Assembly: GCF_002927045.1 (NCBI RefSeq)
Contig: NZ_PRDW01000016.1
Coordinates: forward strand, 1 to 44,864
From: Mycetohabitans endofungorum
GTDB lineage: Bacteria > Pseudomonadota > Gammaproteobacteria > Burkholderiales > Burkholderiaceae
DNA length: 44,864 bases
Direction of reading: 5' to 3'
The notes beneath the pieces were generated by a model. It was not told the origin of the DNA, searched no databases, and saw only the letters and a program-made list of their open reading frames with translations. Shown one piece after another: positions 8,941 to 19,000 of the stretch (the first letter of the stretch is position 1; every line of letters begins with the position of its first letter). The position numbers and the translations under genes are program-made.

Positions 8941-10692
8941 ATGAGACTGATCACCAAAGGGCTGCTGCTGATCGCGATTCCGAGCCTCGTCGAGCTCGGC
9001 TTATTGGTCGGTGTGATGCGTACCCAGGCTGAGGCCCTGGAAGCGGAGCAGTGGGCAGTGCGGAGCAAGGAAGTGCTGAGTCAGGCCACTGCCGTGCTCG
9101 ACCCAGTGCTCGTCGATGCTGTGCGCATGCGCGGCGCTGTGATCGACGGATACGGACAGGTATGGACACCGCCCAGCCAATGGGGCGAGATTGACCGTCG
9201 CATTGACCGGTTGATCGAACTGGTCGCTGACAATCCGTTGCAGGTTGAACGCGCGGTGCAGATCCGGCAAAGCGCACAGGCATACCGGCAGTGGAGTGAG
9301 CGTTCGCAGGAACTGCTTCGGCACGGTCATCAAGCGGGGATCGTGGCCCGCTTTCGCGAGATCAATGGCCACGATATCGTCGATTACTTCCGTGCGCAGG
9401 TCGCTGCGCTGCAACAGGAGGAAATGCGGCTGGATAGCGTGCGCACCGAACGTGTCGCCGAGGCGCGTCGCATGCAGCAGGTGCTGCTCGTGTCGGCCGT
9501 GGTTGCGTCGATTATTACCGGCGCCATCGCGGTCTACGTGTTCACGTCGAGCGTGCGACGGCGGCTGCGCACGCTTGCGGACAACACTAAGCAGCTCACG
9601 AACAATGCGCCGCTTGCACCGATGCTCGAGGGCGACGACGAAATCGCCGAGTTGGACCTCGCGCTGCACCAGACGAGCCGACGTCTGCTTGAAGCGGAGC
9701 GCATCGAGTCGCGCTATCGGTCCGACCTCGCGCATCAGGCCGAGGAACTCGGCACGATGAACGAGCATTTGCGCGAGCGTACGCAAGAAAACGAAATGTT
9801 CATCTACAGCGTGTCGCATGACTTGCGCGCGCCGCTGGTCAACCTGCAGGGATTTTCGCAGGAACTGAGCTTGGCGTGCGACTCGGTGCGCCAGATACTG
9901 GCGCGCAGCACGCTGACCGATACACAACGGCGCCGGCTGTTGCGGATCGTCGACGACGATATTGCCGAGGCGTTGCGCTTCCTGCAAACAGCGGTGATGC
10001 GCTCGGCCAGTATCATCGACGCGCTGCTGCGGCTCTCGCGCGCGGGCCGGGTCGAGTACCGACCGCAACAAGTCGATGTGCAGGCGGTGGTGTCCCGCGT
10101 GGTGGACGCCATGCGTGATTCGATCAAGAGCCGGGGCGTGACTGTGAAGACGCATTCGTTGCCGTCCGCATGGGGCGATCCGACAGCAGTCGAGCAAGTC
10201 TTCGCGAACTTGATTTCCAATGCGGTCAATTATCTTGATCCGAGCCGCCCCGGCGAGATCGAAATCGGTACGCGTCCGAACCCGGTCGGCGTACACTCGT
10301 TACGCATTTACTACGTGCGCGACAACGGATATGGCATTCCCGCGTCGGCACTGCCCAAATTGTTCACCGCGTTCCAGCGCTTGCACGGTGGCGCAGCCAA
10401 GGGCGAGGGTATTGGACTGGCGCTCGTGCGCCGTGTTGTCGAGCGACACGGTGGCAACGTGTGGGCCGAGTCCAGTGAAGGCTTCGGCTCGACGTTCTAC
10501 TTGTCGCTGCCCGAATCTAGCAGTGCGCATGAAGCGTTGCGTGCGGCAGCCCTGAGCGCGCTGGCCCGCGTCAACGCGGGGTCCAGGGCCGCGCGCGTCG
10601 GCCGCTTGCGCCCGGGCAGCGGGCTGGAGCCCAGCGCCAGCGCTTTGACTCCGGACCGCCCGTTGCCTACTCACTCGACGTTCCCCGTATGA
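8941..10692 (+). CDS. Membrane sensor histidine kinase with CHASE3-like sensor
   Basis: A 583-residue histidine kinase. TM1 is at residues 5-25 (GLLLIAIPSLVELGLLVGV), then a helical CHASE3-like periplasmic domain (about 30-175), TM2 at about 180-205 (SAVVASIITGAIAVYVF), a HAMP linker, a coiled stretch, the HisKA box SVSHDLRAPLVN with the phospho-acceptor at about His293, and an ATPase domain with DNGYGIPASALPKLF and GEGIGLALVRRVVERHGG. Start 8941 is chosen because the membrane helix begins right after it; the longer frame from 8776 adds a non-family N terminus. The stop overlaps the next start (ATGA), so the two genes are translationally coupled. Signal and output are unknown. The C-terminal 60 residues are low-complexity. 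Confidence 0.92.
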   Translation: MRLITKGLLLIAIPSLVELGLLVGVMRTQAEALEAEQWAVRSKEVLSQATAVLDPVLVDAVRMRGAVIDGYGQVWTPPSQWGEIDRRIDRLIELVADNPLQVERAVQIRQSAQAYRQWSERSQELLRHGHQAGIVARFREINGHDIVDYFRAQVAALQQEEMRLDSVRTERVAEARRMQQVLLVSAVVASIITGAIAVYVFTSSVRRRLRTLADNTKQLTNNAPLAPMLEGDDEIAELDLALHQTSRRLLEAERIESRYRSDLAHQAEELGTMNEHLRERTQENEMFIYSVSHDLRAPLVNLQGFSQELSLACDSVRQILARSTLTDTQRRRLLRIVDDDIAEALRFLQTAVMRSASIIDALLRLSRAGRVEYRPQQVDVQAVVSRVVDAMRDSIKSRGVTVKTHSLPSAWGDPTAVEQVFANLISNAVNYLDPSRPGEIEIGTRPNPVGVHSLRIYYVRDNGYGIPASALPKLFTAFQRLHGGAAKGEGIGLALVRRVVERHGGNVWAESSEGFGSTFYLSLPESSSAHEALRAAALSALARVNAGSRAARVGRLRPGSGLEPSASALTPDRPLPTHSTFPV

Positions 10693-12746
10693 CGCCTGCT
10701 TCTCATCGAGTCGATTCGTCACCCGGAGTATTGAGTGCGGATGGCCAGCCGGCTGCCTGTGCACTGATTATCGATGACGACGAGGGTCTGCTTAGCTTGG
10801 CCCGCCGCGCGCTTACCCGCGCCGGATTCGACGTGGTGACGTTGACGGGCACGCAGGCCGCGCGTGCGTGGCTGGACAGCCGGGGCCAGGAGCGGTGGCC
10901 TGACGTGCTGATCGTAGACTATGTGCTCGGTACTGCCGAGACGGGGCTTGACTTTCTGCGCTCGTTGCGCATGCAGGGCACGATGCTGCCCGCCATCCTG
11001 TGCACCGGCTTTGCCGACGAGACGCGGGTGATCGAGGCACTGCGCTCGGGCGTCGCGGACGTGGTGCCCAAGACCTCTGATTACCTTGACTACTTGCCAC
11101 AGGCAATCGAGCGCGTGTTGGCGCAGAAGCGCGCGCAGCGGGAAATTGCCGAGGCGGAGCTGGTCCGTGCAAGGGAGTTGCACTACCGGACGCTGGCGGA
11201 GGCGATCCCGCAACTGGTCTGGACCGCGTTGCCCGACGGACGGATCGATTTCGCGTCCAAGCAGTTGCTGTCCTACACGGGTATGGATGCGCCGTCGCTG
11301 CTTGGCCACGTGTGGCCGGACGTGCTGGTTCATCCTGACGATCGCGAGCGTACTGTACAGCGTTGGTCCGACGCTTTGCGCGACAGCAGCGATTACGATG
11401 TCGAGCATCGGCTGCGGGCCGCTGACGGCGCATGGCGCTGGTTCAAGACCCGGGCCGCGCCGCTGCTGGACGGTGCCGGCCGGGTTAGCAAGTGGTTTGG
11501 CACGTCGACCGACATCGACGACCAGAAGCTGGCTGCGCAGGAGCGTGAGCATTTGCTCGCGAATGAGCGGCAGGCTCGCTCGGAAGCGGAGCGGGCATCC
11601 AGGCTCAAAGACGAGTTCGTCGCCACGCTGTCGCACGAACTGCGCACGCCGCTGAATGCCATCGTCGGATGGGCTCAGTTGCTGCTGCGTGACGCGTCCG
11701 ATCCGGCTCGCGTCGAGAAGGGCCTGCAGGTGATCCACCGCAATGCACGGCTGCAATCGCAGATGATCGACGATCTGCTGGACATGTCGCGCATCATGGC
11801 GGGCAAGGTGGGGCTTAACGTGCAGCGCGTCGAACTGGTCGATGTGATCACCGACGTGATCGCGACCGTGCAGCTAGCAGCCGACGCGAAGGAGCTTCGC
11901 GTCATGCCAGTGCTCGGCGCGCCGGCAGTGGTCAATGGTGATCCCGCTCGGCTGCAGCAGATCATTTGGAATCTGCTGACCAATGCAATCAAGTTTACGC
12001 CTCGGCGTGGACGCGTGGCGGTCACGCTAACCAGCGGCGACGGCGAGGCGCGACTGGTCGTCAGCGATACTGGCTGCGGTATCCGCGAGGCGTTCCTGCC
12101 GCACGTATTTGAGCGTTTCCGACAGGAGGACGCGAGTACCACACGCCAGTTTGGCGGCCTAGGGCTGGGGTTGTCGATCGTCAAGGAACTGGTCGAGATG
12201 CATGGGGGCCATATCACCGCGGCCAGCGAGGGTGAGCAGCGTGGCGCGACATTTACGGTGACGCTGCCCACGGTGACGACCGGCGCCGACACGCGCCGCG
12301 GCGCAGTGGCACCGATCAGCGCGCAGCCGGATACGGCGCTACCGCGCCTGGATGGCGTTCACGTGCTGGTGGTCGAAGATGAAGCCGATGCGCGTGAACT
12401 CGTGCACCGCGTGCTCGAGGAGCGCGGCGCACAGGTGAGCGCGGTGGCGTCCGTGCGGGACGCGTTGCAGGCCTTCGACGATGGCACGCCCGATGTCGTC
12501 ATCAGCGATCTGGGCATGCCGGAGGAAGACGGTTTCGCATTCATCGCACAGTTGCGCGAGCGCGAGGCGGCGCGAGGTGGAATGACGCCGGCCGCGGCAT
12601 TGTCCGGCCGGGTCCGCGGCGATGATCGCCGGCGCGCACTGATGGCCGGCTTCCAAACGCACTTAGCCAAGCCCGTCGACCCGGCCGATCTACTGCTGGC
12701 GATCGCATCGCTGGTCGGCCGCGCGCCACCAGCGGTTAGCGCTTAG
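10689..12746 (+). CDS. Hybrid histidine kinase, REC-PAS-HisKA-HATPase-REC
   Basis: A 685-residue soluble hybrid kinase with no membrane segment. Order: receiver 1 (about 20-140, acidic patch IIDDDEG, phospho-acceptor Asp77 in LIVDYVLG), a short coiled link, a PAS domain (about 165-285, IPQLVWTALPDGRIDF and a PAC-type WRWFKTRAAPLLDG), HisKA with FVATLSHELRTPLNAI (His316), HATPase (NAIKFTPRRGRV, DTGCGIREAFLP, FGGLGLGLSIVKELVE), and receiver 2 (about 550-680, HVLVVEDEADAR, Asp607 in ISDLGMPEEDGF, KPVD). It overlaps the upstream kinase by 4 nt, so the membrane kinase probably phosphorylates receiver 1. No DNA-binding response regulator lies nearby, so the final output is encoded elsewhere or the relay acts by protein contact. 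Confidence 0.93.
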   Translation: MTPASHRVDSSPGVLSADGQPAACALIIDDDEGLLSLARRALTRAGFDVVTLTGTQAARAWLDSRGQERWPDVLIVDYVLGTAETGLDFLRSLRMQGTMLPAILCTGFADETRVIEALRSGVADVVPKTSDYLDYLPQAIERVLAQKRAQREIAEAELVRARELHYRTLAEAIPQLVWTALPDGRIDFASKQLLSYTGMDAPSLLGHVWPDVLVHPDDRERTVQRWSDALRDSSDYDVEHRLRAADGAWRWFKTRAAPLLDGAGRVSKWFGTSTDIDDQKLAAQEREHLLANERQARSEAERASRLKDEFVATLSHELRTPLNAIVGWAQLLLRDASDPARVEKGLQVIHRNARLQSQMIDDLLDMSRIMAGKVGLNVQRVELVDVITDVIATVQLAADAKELRVMPVLGAPAVVNGDPARLQQIIWNLLTNAIKFTPRRGRVAVTLTSGDGEARLVVSDTGCGIREAFLPHVFERFRQEDASTTRQFGGLGLGLSIVKELVEMHGGHITAASEGEQRGATFTVTLPTVTTGADTRRGAVAPISAQPDTALPRLDGVHVLVVEDEADARELVHRVLEERGAQVSAVASVRDALQAFDDGTPDVVISDLGMPEEDGFAFIAQLREREAARGGMTPAAALSGRVRGDDRRRALMAGFQTHLAKPVDPADLLLAIASLVGRAPPAVSA

Positions 12747-12752
12747 CCGACG

Positions 12753-12875
12753 CTATTCACGTATCAGGGCTCGATGCAATGGGTGGCCGGGCTTCTCGGG
12801 TGCCTGGAAAGGCACTATCGCTTCGTAATCCTCGGCGAAATCGCAGACCAAAAACAAAATTTTCTTAGCGGCCAT
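12753..12875 (-). pseudogene. N-terminal remnant of a DJ-1/PfpI-family protein
   Basis: Reading leftward from the ATG at 12875, a 40-codon frame begins MAAKKILFLVCDFAEDYEA and continues IVPFQAPEKPGHPLHR before a TAG at 12753-12755. This closely resembles the first strand-helix unit of DJ-1/PfpI proteins (typically KKILFL-GDF-EDYE-MVPFQAL-MVGH), which are normally around 190 residues. A GGAG sequence precedes the ATG. The rest of the gene, including the nucleophile-elbow cysteine, is absent and the next base pairs belong to the kinase gene's end. A truncated relic is the best reading; expression as a micropeptide cannot be excluded. Confidence 0.75.
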
Positions 12876-12982
12876 TGCGATGCTCCGGTGACAGCATGCC
12901 GTGCCGGCGCGGCGGGCTCAATCAGTATATCGCGTCACCATATGGCGTAGAATGACCGCTACCGTTGTCCGATTCCCTACAG

Positions 12983-13303
12983 ATGATCAATCCACGCCAG
13001 ATTAACCCACGCCAGCCCGCTCCCGAGATCGGTCGCCGCCGACATCTCGATCCCGCAGCATGGGTCGGCGTGATAATCGTCTGCATTGTCGCCGGGGTGC
13101 TTGCGACCGTGCTGTTCAACGCACTGTCGGGCAAGCGGGAATACGATGCCGAGCATCATCAAGCCGCTGCGGATGCCGCACGCGCGGTGTCTGCCACGCT
13201 CGGCGCATCGGCTGCGGTGTCCGCGTCGCCCGCGCGCGTCGGCGTGCAGGGTGCCCCGGCGGTCGGTGCGTCGGCTGCCATGCCGGCGCCCGGAAGCCGT
13301 TAA
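12983..13303 (+). CDS. Small single-pass membrane protein of unknown function
   Basis: A 106-residue protein with a basic, proline-rich N terminus (INPRQINPRQPAPEIGRRR), one clear transmembrane helix at about residues 27-47 (WVGVIIVCIVAGVLATVLF), and an alanine-rich C-terminal tail of about 55 residues without recognisable domain. The ATG at 12983 is taken as start; an in-frame TTG at 12965 would add six residues. A -10-like TAGAAT lies at 12948-12953. The gene converges with the FUSC gene, 12 bp apart. I do not recognise a family. The composition suits an anchored periplasmic or cytoplasmic tail protein. It is probably real, because it has a proper helix and fills its gap. Confidence 0.6.
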   Translation: MINPRQINPRQPAPEIGRRRHLDPAAWVGVIIVCIVAGVLATVLFNALSGKREYDAEHHQAAADAARAVSATLGASAAVSASPARVGVQGAPAVGASAAMPAPGSR

Positions 13304-13315
13304 CGGCGTCGAGTC

Positions 13316-15736
13316 CTATGTCGGCAGCTTGATGACGCTTGCATCCTTGCGGATTAGAAACGATGCGCCCACCATCTGCTTACACTGGTATGCCAGCCCC
13401 TTGAGCTCTTGTGCCACGTCGGACGATTCGCTGCGCGTGCGTTCCGCGTCGACGACCATTTGGTCCAGCTCATGATTCAACTGCTTGACGATGCTCGTTT
13501 GCTCGGGGGGCGGTGCGACGCCCGCTTCGGCCTGCACCAGATTGTCATGGACGATGCCCAGCGCCTTGCGCAGTGGCGCAAGCGCTTGTGCATCGACGAC
13601 CGGTACGGGCTGGGTGCCCCATCCAGTGGCGCCCACGATCCCGGCCGTGCGGGCCGGCGACTGTGACAGCGTCATCATCAGCGGCGCGGACGCGGTGATC
13701 TGTGCCGTCAACGCGTGCACGCGCACCAACAGGTCGTTCAACTCGGCGACATAACGTTGCGCGGACTTCGGTTCGAGCAACATGCGCTGCAACGCCTGCC
13801 CGACGTTGGCGAATGCAATATGCACATTCTTACGCGCGAGCCGGTATCGAATGTCGCTGTCGATCGCCGACGCGGCGGCGCTGGCCGCCGGCGTCGGTTG
13901 TGCGGTTGCGCTGGAAACCAGCGCACTGGCCTTCTTGCCCGTGCCCTTCTTGTCCGCCGGCGCGGCCGGATCCGGAGTGGGCGGCTTGGGCTTGTCTGTT
14001 ACGCCGCCGGCCGCGGTCCCCGATTTGCCTGCATACCAACAGATTTCCAGATATTGCCGGGTTGCGCTGAGCAAGCCGTTGACGAGTTTGCCTATCAGCC
14101 GATATTCCCAGTAGGGAAACAGGTGGCTTGCGGCGATCGCAATCGCGCAGCCTAGCGCTGTATCAATCGCGCGTTCGCCGATGATGCGCAGGCTACCAGG
14201 TGCCAGCATGTGGAACATCAACAGGACATATGACGACGTAAATACGACGCTGGCCGTGTAGTTGAACAGCAGCAGGCTGTAGCTCATCACCATGCTGGCG
14301 AACATGACGGCCAACAGCAGCGGCGGTTCCTTCACGAACAGAATCAGCGCGATGCTCGCCGCGCAGCCGATCGTGGTACCGGTGATCCGCTGCGTATTGC
14401 GTTGTTTGGTGAGCGAGTAGCCAGGCTTCAAGATGATGATGGTCGTCATCACAATCCAGTACGCGTTCGTGAGCGGCAGCAGGCGGCCGAGCCACAAGCC
14501 GATCGCCACCGCAGCGGTGACGCGCAACGCGTGCCGAAAGCTGGGCGAGGACATGGTTAGATTCGAGAAGATCTGCAGCCACGGCACGCGCCGGCTCGAT
14601 AGGAAGCGCGACAGCGCCTGATCGATCCGCATCTCCGTGTCTTGCGTGCTGATATCCACGCGCGTGTTGCGGTGCATGCGCTCGATCAGCCGCTGTGCGC
14701 TCCAGACGCGCCGGAATGCCGACACGATCGCCGAGTACGCCTCCGGATTGGTGGTGGGCAATGCCTTTTTGCGCATCAGCTCGATCTCGTACTCGATCGC
14801 GCGCAGTTCCGCCTTCGCGTTGATTCGCTGTGCCGACGGGCGATCCTGCAGCACGGCTAGCCCGATGTCCTCCAGGTCGGTCGCGGCCTTCTCGATCAGG
14901 TCGCGAAAGAATACCATCAAGTCCGAGCCGCCGAAGGTCGCGCGGATCATCGCGTGATCGACGTGCGCACCGACGAACAGCTCGTGCAGGTCGACCGTAT
15001 TGATGAACAGGTTGAACAACATCGTGCGGTGTGCATCGAGTTGCCCGCTGCGCAGCTTCGGCAGGTTACGCAGTACGATGTCGCGCGCCGCCTCTTGCCG
15101 GTCCACGGCCAGCACCTGCTTGTCGACCAGTTGCCTATTGCACTCATCCAGATCATGCGCCGGATCGTAGAAACGGGCGCGCGCGCGCAGGTAGTCGGCG
15201 CACGTGAACACACTTTCGGCGATCGCCTGTTGCTCGATCCGGTGGGTCTGCCAGCGTGACACGAACGTCGACCAGTACGTGTACCAGATTCCGCCGGCCA
15301 GGATCCAGCCGGCATTGGCCAGTGCCTGGAGTGGCGTGAAGCGCTCCTCCAGCGTCACCACCATCATGAACAGCGTCGCGAAGCTGATCTGCGGCCACTT
15401 GTTCCCGTAGACGACGATCAACGACAGCACGAAAGTCAACGGTACGACCGTCAGCCACAGCGATAGCGGGTGAGCGGTCGCGATGCCGGTGGCCAGCGCC
15501 GAAAAGAACCCGATCACGCTGCACGCGAGCATCTCGTTGTGCTTGTATTTCAGGGGCCCGGGCATGTCGACCACACATGCGCCCAGTGCGCCGGTCGAAA
15601 TCGTGAAGCCAAGCTCCCGATTGTGAAAGACGACGAGCAATACCACTGCCGGCAACGAGATGCCGGTCGCGATCCGAAGCCCACCGTAGAAATACTGACT
15701 GTATAGAAATTTCTTGATTTCGATCGAATATCGCAT
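13316..15736 (-). CDS. FUSC-family inner-membrane transporter (YccS/AaeB-like)
   Basis: An 806-residue protein with the duplicated membrane architecture of the fusaric-acid-resistance (FUSC) family. The first membrane block lies at about residues 15-165 (GLRIATGISLPAVVLLVVF and later ALGACVVDMPGPLKYK). A large cytoplasmic helical region (about 170-385) follows, then the second block (about 390-535, HALRVTAAVAIGLWLGRLLP and WIVMTTIIILKPGYSLT, the FUSC_2 signature). The C-terminal 270 residues are cytoplasmic with an Ala/Pro/Lys-rich linker at about 575-620. Family members export aromatic carboxylic acids or have envelope roles; the substrate here is unknown. The ATG at 15736 gives the family-like start MRYSIEIKKFLYSQYF; the frame extends upstream without homology. 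It converges on the small membrane protein and diverges from recC. Confidence 0.9.
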   Translation of the reverse strand: MRYSIEIKKFLYSQYFYGGLRIATGISLPAVVLLVVFHNRELGFTISTGALGACVVDMPGPLKYKHNEMLACSVIGFFSALATGIATAHPLSLWLTVVPLTFVLSLIVVYGNKWPQISFATLFMMVVTLEERFTPLQALANAGWILAGGIWYTYWSTFVSRWQTHRIEQQAIAESVFTCADYLRARARFYDPAHDLDECNRQLVDKQVLAVDRQEAARDIVLRNLPKLRSGQLDAHRTMLFNLFINTVDLHELFVGAHVDHAMIRATFGGSDLMVFFRDLIEKAATDLEDIGLAVLQDRPSAQRINAKAELRAIEYEIELMRKKALPTTNPEAYSAIVSAFRRVWSAQRLIERMHRNTRVDISTQDTEMRIDQALSRFLSSRRVPWLQIFSNLTMSSPSFRHALRVTAAVAIGLWLGRLLPLTNAYWIVMTTIIILKPGYSLTKQRNTQRITGTTIGCAASIALILFVKEPPLLLAVMFASMVMSYSLLLFNYTASVVFTSSYVLLMFHMLAPGSLRIIGERAIDTALGCAIAIAASHLFPYWEYRLIGKLVNGLLSATRQYLEICWYAGKSGTAAGGVTDKPKPPTPDPAAPADKKGTGKKASALVSSATAQPTPAASAAASAIDSDIRYRLARKNVHIAFANVGQALQRMLLEPKSAQRYVAELNDLLVRVHALTAQITASAPLMMTLSQSPARTAGIVGATGWGTQPVPVVDAQALAPLRKALGIVHDNLVQAEAGVAPPPEQTSIVKQLNHELDQMVVDAERTRSESSDVAQELKGLAYQCKQMVGASFLIRKDASVIKLPT

Positions 15737-16010
15737 CGACGCTTTGGCGGGCACGCAATGCTGGGAGTCTAGCGCACTTCGCCGATGTTTTTTGCAGCAG
15801 CCGAAAGTCATGTTCGTGCGTGCCGGCGGCTAAGCTTCCGGCCCACAGCCCGATAACGTACCAGGACAGCGTAACGCCGCGGGTCCGTCATACACAATAG
15901 GTCGAACGGCCGGGTTCGCGTGCGGCGGGCGCTTTGTTATGCTTGGGTCTTTCACTGACGACGGGGCGCCCACGTGGCCGTCGCGCGTCGCGATTTTCAT
16001 CCGCCGCTTC

Positions 16011-19000
16011 ATGCTTGAACTGTTTTACTCGAACCGCTACGAGACGCTTGCCGCGGCGCTGTTGGGCGACCTTGAGCGTATCGGCGGCGATCTGTGGCGG
16101 CCGCAGCCGATCATCGTGCCGAATGTCGCGGTACGCCGACGGCTCGAATTGGACTACGCCGACCGGTTCGGCCTGTGCGCGAATGTCGAATTCTGCTATC
16201 TTGCGCAGTGGTTATGGGCACAGATCGCGCGCGTCGACGCAATCGACGTGCCGCGCGAATCGCCGTTCGCGCCGGAGCGGCTCGTATGGCGGCTTTACCG
16301 GCTGCTCGCGCAGCGCGGCACGGTGCGCGATGGCGATGGCCAGGCGCCCTTGACGCGACTGGACGCCTACCTGGCGGCGGCGGATTCTGCGATGATGTTC
16401 GATCTGGCGCGTCGCATCGCCTCCGTTTTCGATCATTATCTGACGTATCGTCCACATTGGCTTGCCCAGTGGTTGGCAGGCGAGTCGATTTTCGCGCCGC
16501 GCCGCCAGTCGGATGGCGCGCAACGGCTTGCCGGCGCGACGCCGATACAGCGTGCCGACGAGGCTTGGCAAGCACAATTGTGGCGCGACGTGCTGAACGA
16601 ACTGGCCGGCGGACGCGATGCCGGTGCCGGTGCGCTCGAACGGGTGTCGCCGCCCGCGTATCGGTTTCTGTCGATCGCATCGCAATTGGATCTGGACGAT
16701 GTCGCGCGCGCGGACTGGCCGGCGCAGGTCAGCGTGTTCGCGTTGCCGACGATGCCACCACTGCATGTGCAATTGCTGCGCGAGTTGTCGCGCTGGATCG
16801 ATGTGCGGATCTATGCACTCAATCCATGCCGCGAGTACTGGTTCGACATCGTCACGCAACGGCGCGCCGACGCGTTGGATGCGGCGGGGCAACTCGACTA
16901 CCAGACGGTCGGGCACCCGCTGCTGGCCGAGTGGGGGCGACAGACGCAAGCGCAACTCGCGTTGCTTCATGAGCATACCGAGGGTGCGGTGGCGGGCGAG
17001 AGCAGCGAATTCGTCGAGGCCCCGGCGTGCAGCTGGCTCGCCGTCGTACAAAATGCAATCCTGTCGCTCGAGCATCCGGTGTCGCCATCGCCACCGCCTG
17101 CGCGCGACGGCATCGAGGTTCACGTCTGCCACAGCCTGACGCGGCAGTTCGAGGTGCTCCATGACCGGCTGCTGGCCGAATTCGATGCGGATCCGAGTTT
17201 GACGCCGGCCGACGTACTGATCGCGGTGCCCGACCTGATTGCCGCCGCGCCGATCGTGGACGCGGTGTTCGGCGCGGTGTCGCCGGGCGACCCGCGCCGC
17301 ATCCCGTATCGCGTCACCGGCTTGCCGCCGTCCCAAGCCAATCCGCTCGCGCGTACGATGCTGGACTGGCTGGCCCTGACGGAGCGCGACGTCAGCGCGT
17401 CCGCGCTGGTCGAATGGCTGCGCGTGGATGCGATTGCGGCGCGCTATGACATCGATCCGGTGGCGCTGGACACCGTGCAACGGTGGTTGGCGCACGCCGG
17501 CGCGCGCCGTTCGTTCGCGCCGCGTGAGCAGCGGGATCTTGACGCGCCCCGCGCTCGCCATACGTTTGCTGACGCCTTGACGCGGTTGTTTCTTGGCTAC
17601 GCGATGCCGGACGACGCTCTGCCTGTCGGTGATTGGTTGCCGGTGGCGGCATCCGCCGGCGCCGACGCCATGCTGCTCGGGCGGCTGGCGCAATTCGTCG
17701 ACGAGCTCGATGCATTCGCGCTCGCGTGCGCGACACCGCATACGGTTGCGCAGTGGCGTAATGTTCTGCTCGGCGCGCTCGAGCAGTTCTTTGATGCCCG
17801 CGGCCCGGATGCTGATTCATTGAGCGGGCTGCGCGACGCGCTCGATGCGCTGTTCGTGCAAATCGAAGCAGGCGCGCCACATACACCGTTGCCCGCGGCG
17901 GTGTTGCGTACGGCTTTATTGTCCGTGCTCGACGATCCTGCGCGCGGCGGGGTCCCGTCTGGCGCGGTGACCGTATCGCCGCTATCCAGCCTGCGTGGCG
18001 TGCCGTTCCGTGTCGTCTGCGTGGCTGGCATTGACAATGGCATGTTGCCCACGCTCACGCGTGCGGATGAGTTCGACCTGATGGCCTCGTTTGCGCAACC
18101 CGGTGACCGGCAACGTCGCGATGACGAGCGCAACCTGTTCCTAGACCTCATGTTGGCGGCGCGCGATACCGTGCTGCTTAGCTATACCGGCCGCAATATC
18201 TGCGACAACGCCGAGCTGCCGCCATCGGCGCTGGTGACCGAGCTGCTTGATCACCTCGCGTCGTTGAAGGCGGGCGAAGGGGCAAGCCTCGACGAAATTG
18301 CACTGGCGCGGCGCAGCTTTGTCACGGAACATCCGTTGCAGCCGTTCGCGCTGTCGTATTTTACGATGCAAGGGCCTTTGTTGACCTACGACGCAGATCG
18401 CGCGCAAGTGGCCGCAGCGCTTGCCGATCCGACACGGCGGATGGAGGCGGACGCCATACCGCCGTTTTTTGGTGACGCGTTGCCCCCCGATATGCGTGAG
18501 ACGATCGAGTTGGACGAATTGGCGCGATTCTGGCGCCACCCGCAACGCGCGCTGCTGCGCGAACGACTGGGCATCGTGCTGCATCGCGCGCAGGCCCCAC
18601 TGCCCGACACCGAGCCGTATGAGTTCGACTATGCGGGGCGCGATGCGCTTGCCGGGCGCCTGTTGCCGTTGCTGGTGGAGTCATCGGCGTACGCCGAGCG
18701 GGCCCATGAAATCGCGCGTGCGATCCCCGAATTGCCGGGAGGTGCGACCGGACGCGCGATACACGAGCGTGAGGTGGTGGCGTTGAGCAAGCTGGCCGAG
18801 CACATCCGGGGGCAGGTCGGCACTGGACTCGAACCTGTCGAATTCTCGATCCGCGTTGCCCCGCGCTGGCCTGAACGGCTCGGGTCCGTATCGGCGTTGC
18901 TGGATCGGGTGCCGGCGTGGCGCGGGACGGTGCTGTTGCCGACGGTGTTGACTGGCGTGCTGGACGGTGTGACGGGTAACACATTGGTACTCTACCGCTA

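Noticed and set aside
9001-10296. A 431-residue frame on the minus strand in the sensor-kinase gene
   Set aside because: The plus-strand frame contains HisKA and ATPase motifs; the antisense frame is a high-GC shadow.
16212-17741. A 509-residue frame opposite recC
   Set aside because: Arginine-rich antisense shadow with no motif; recC is clear on the other strand.
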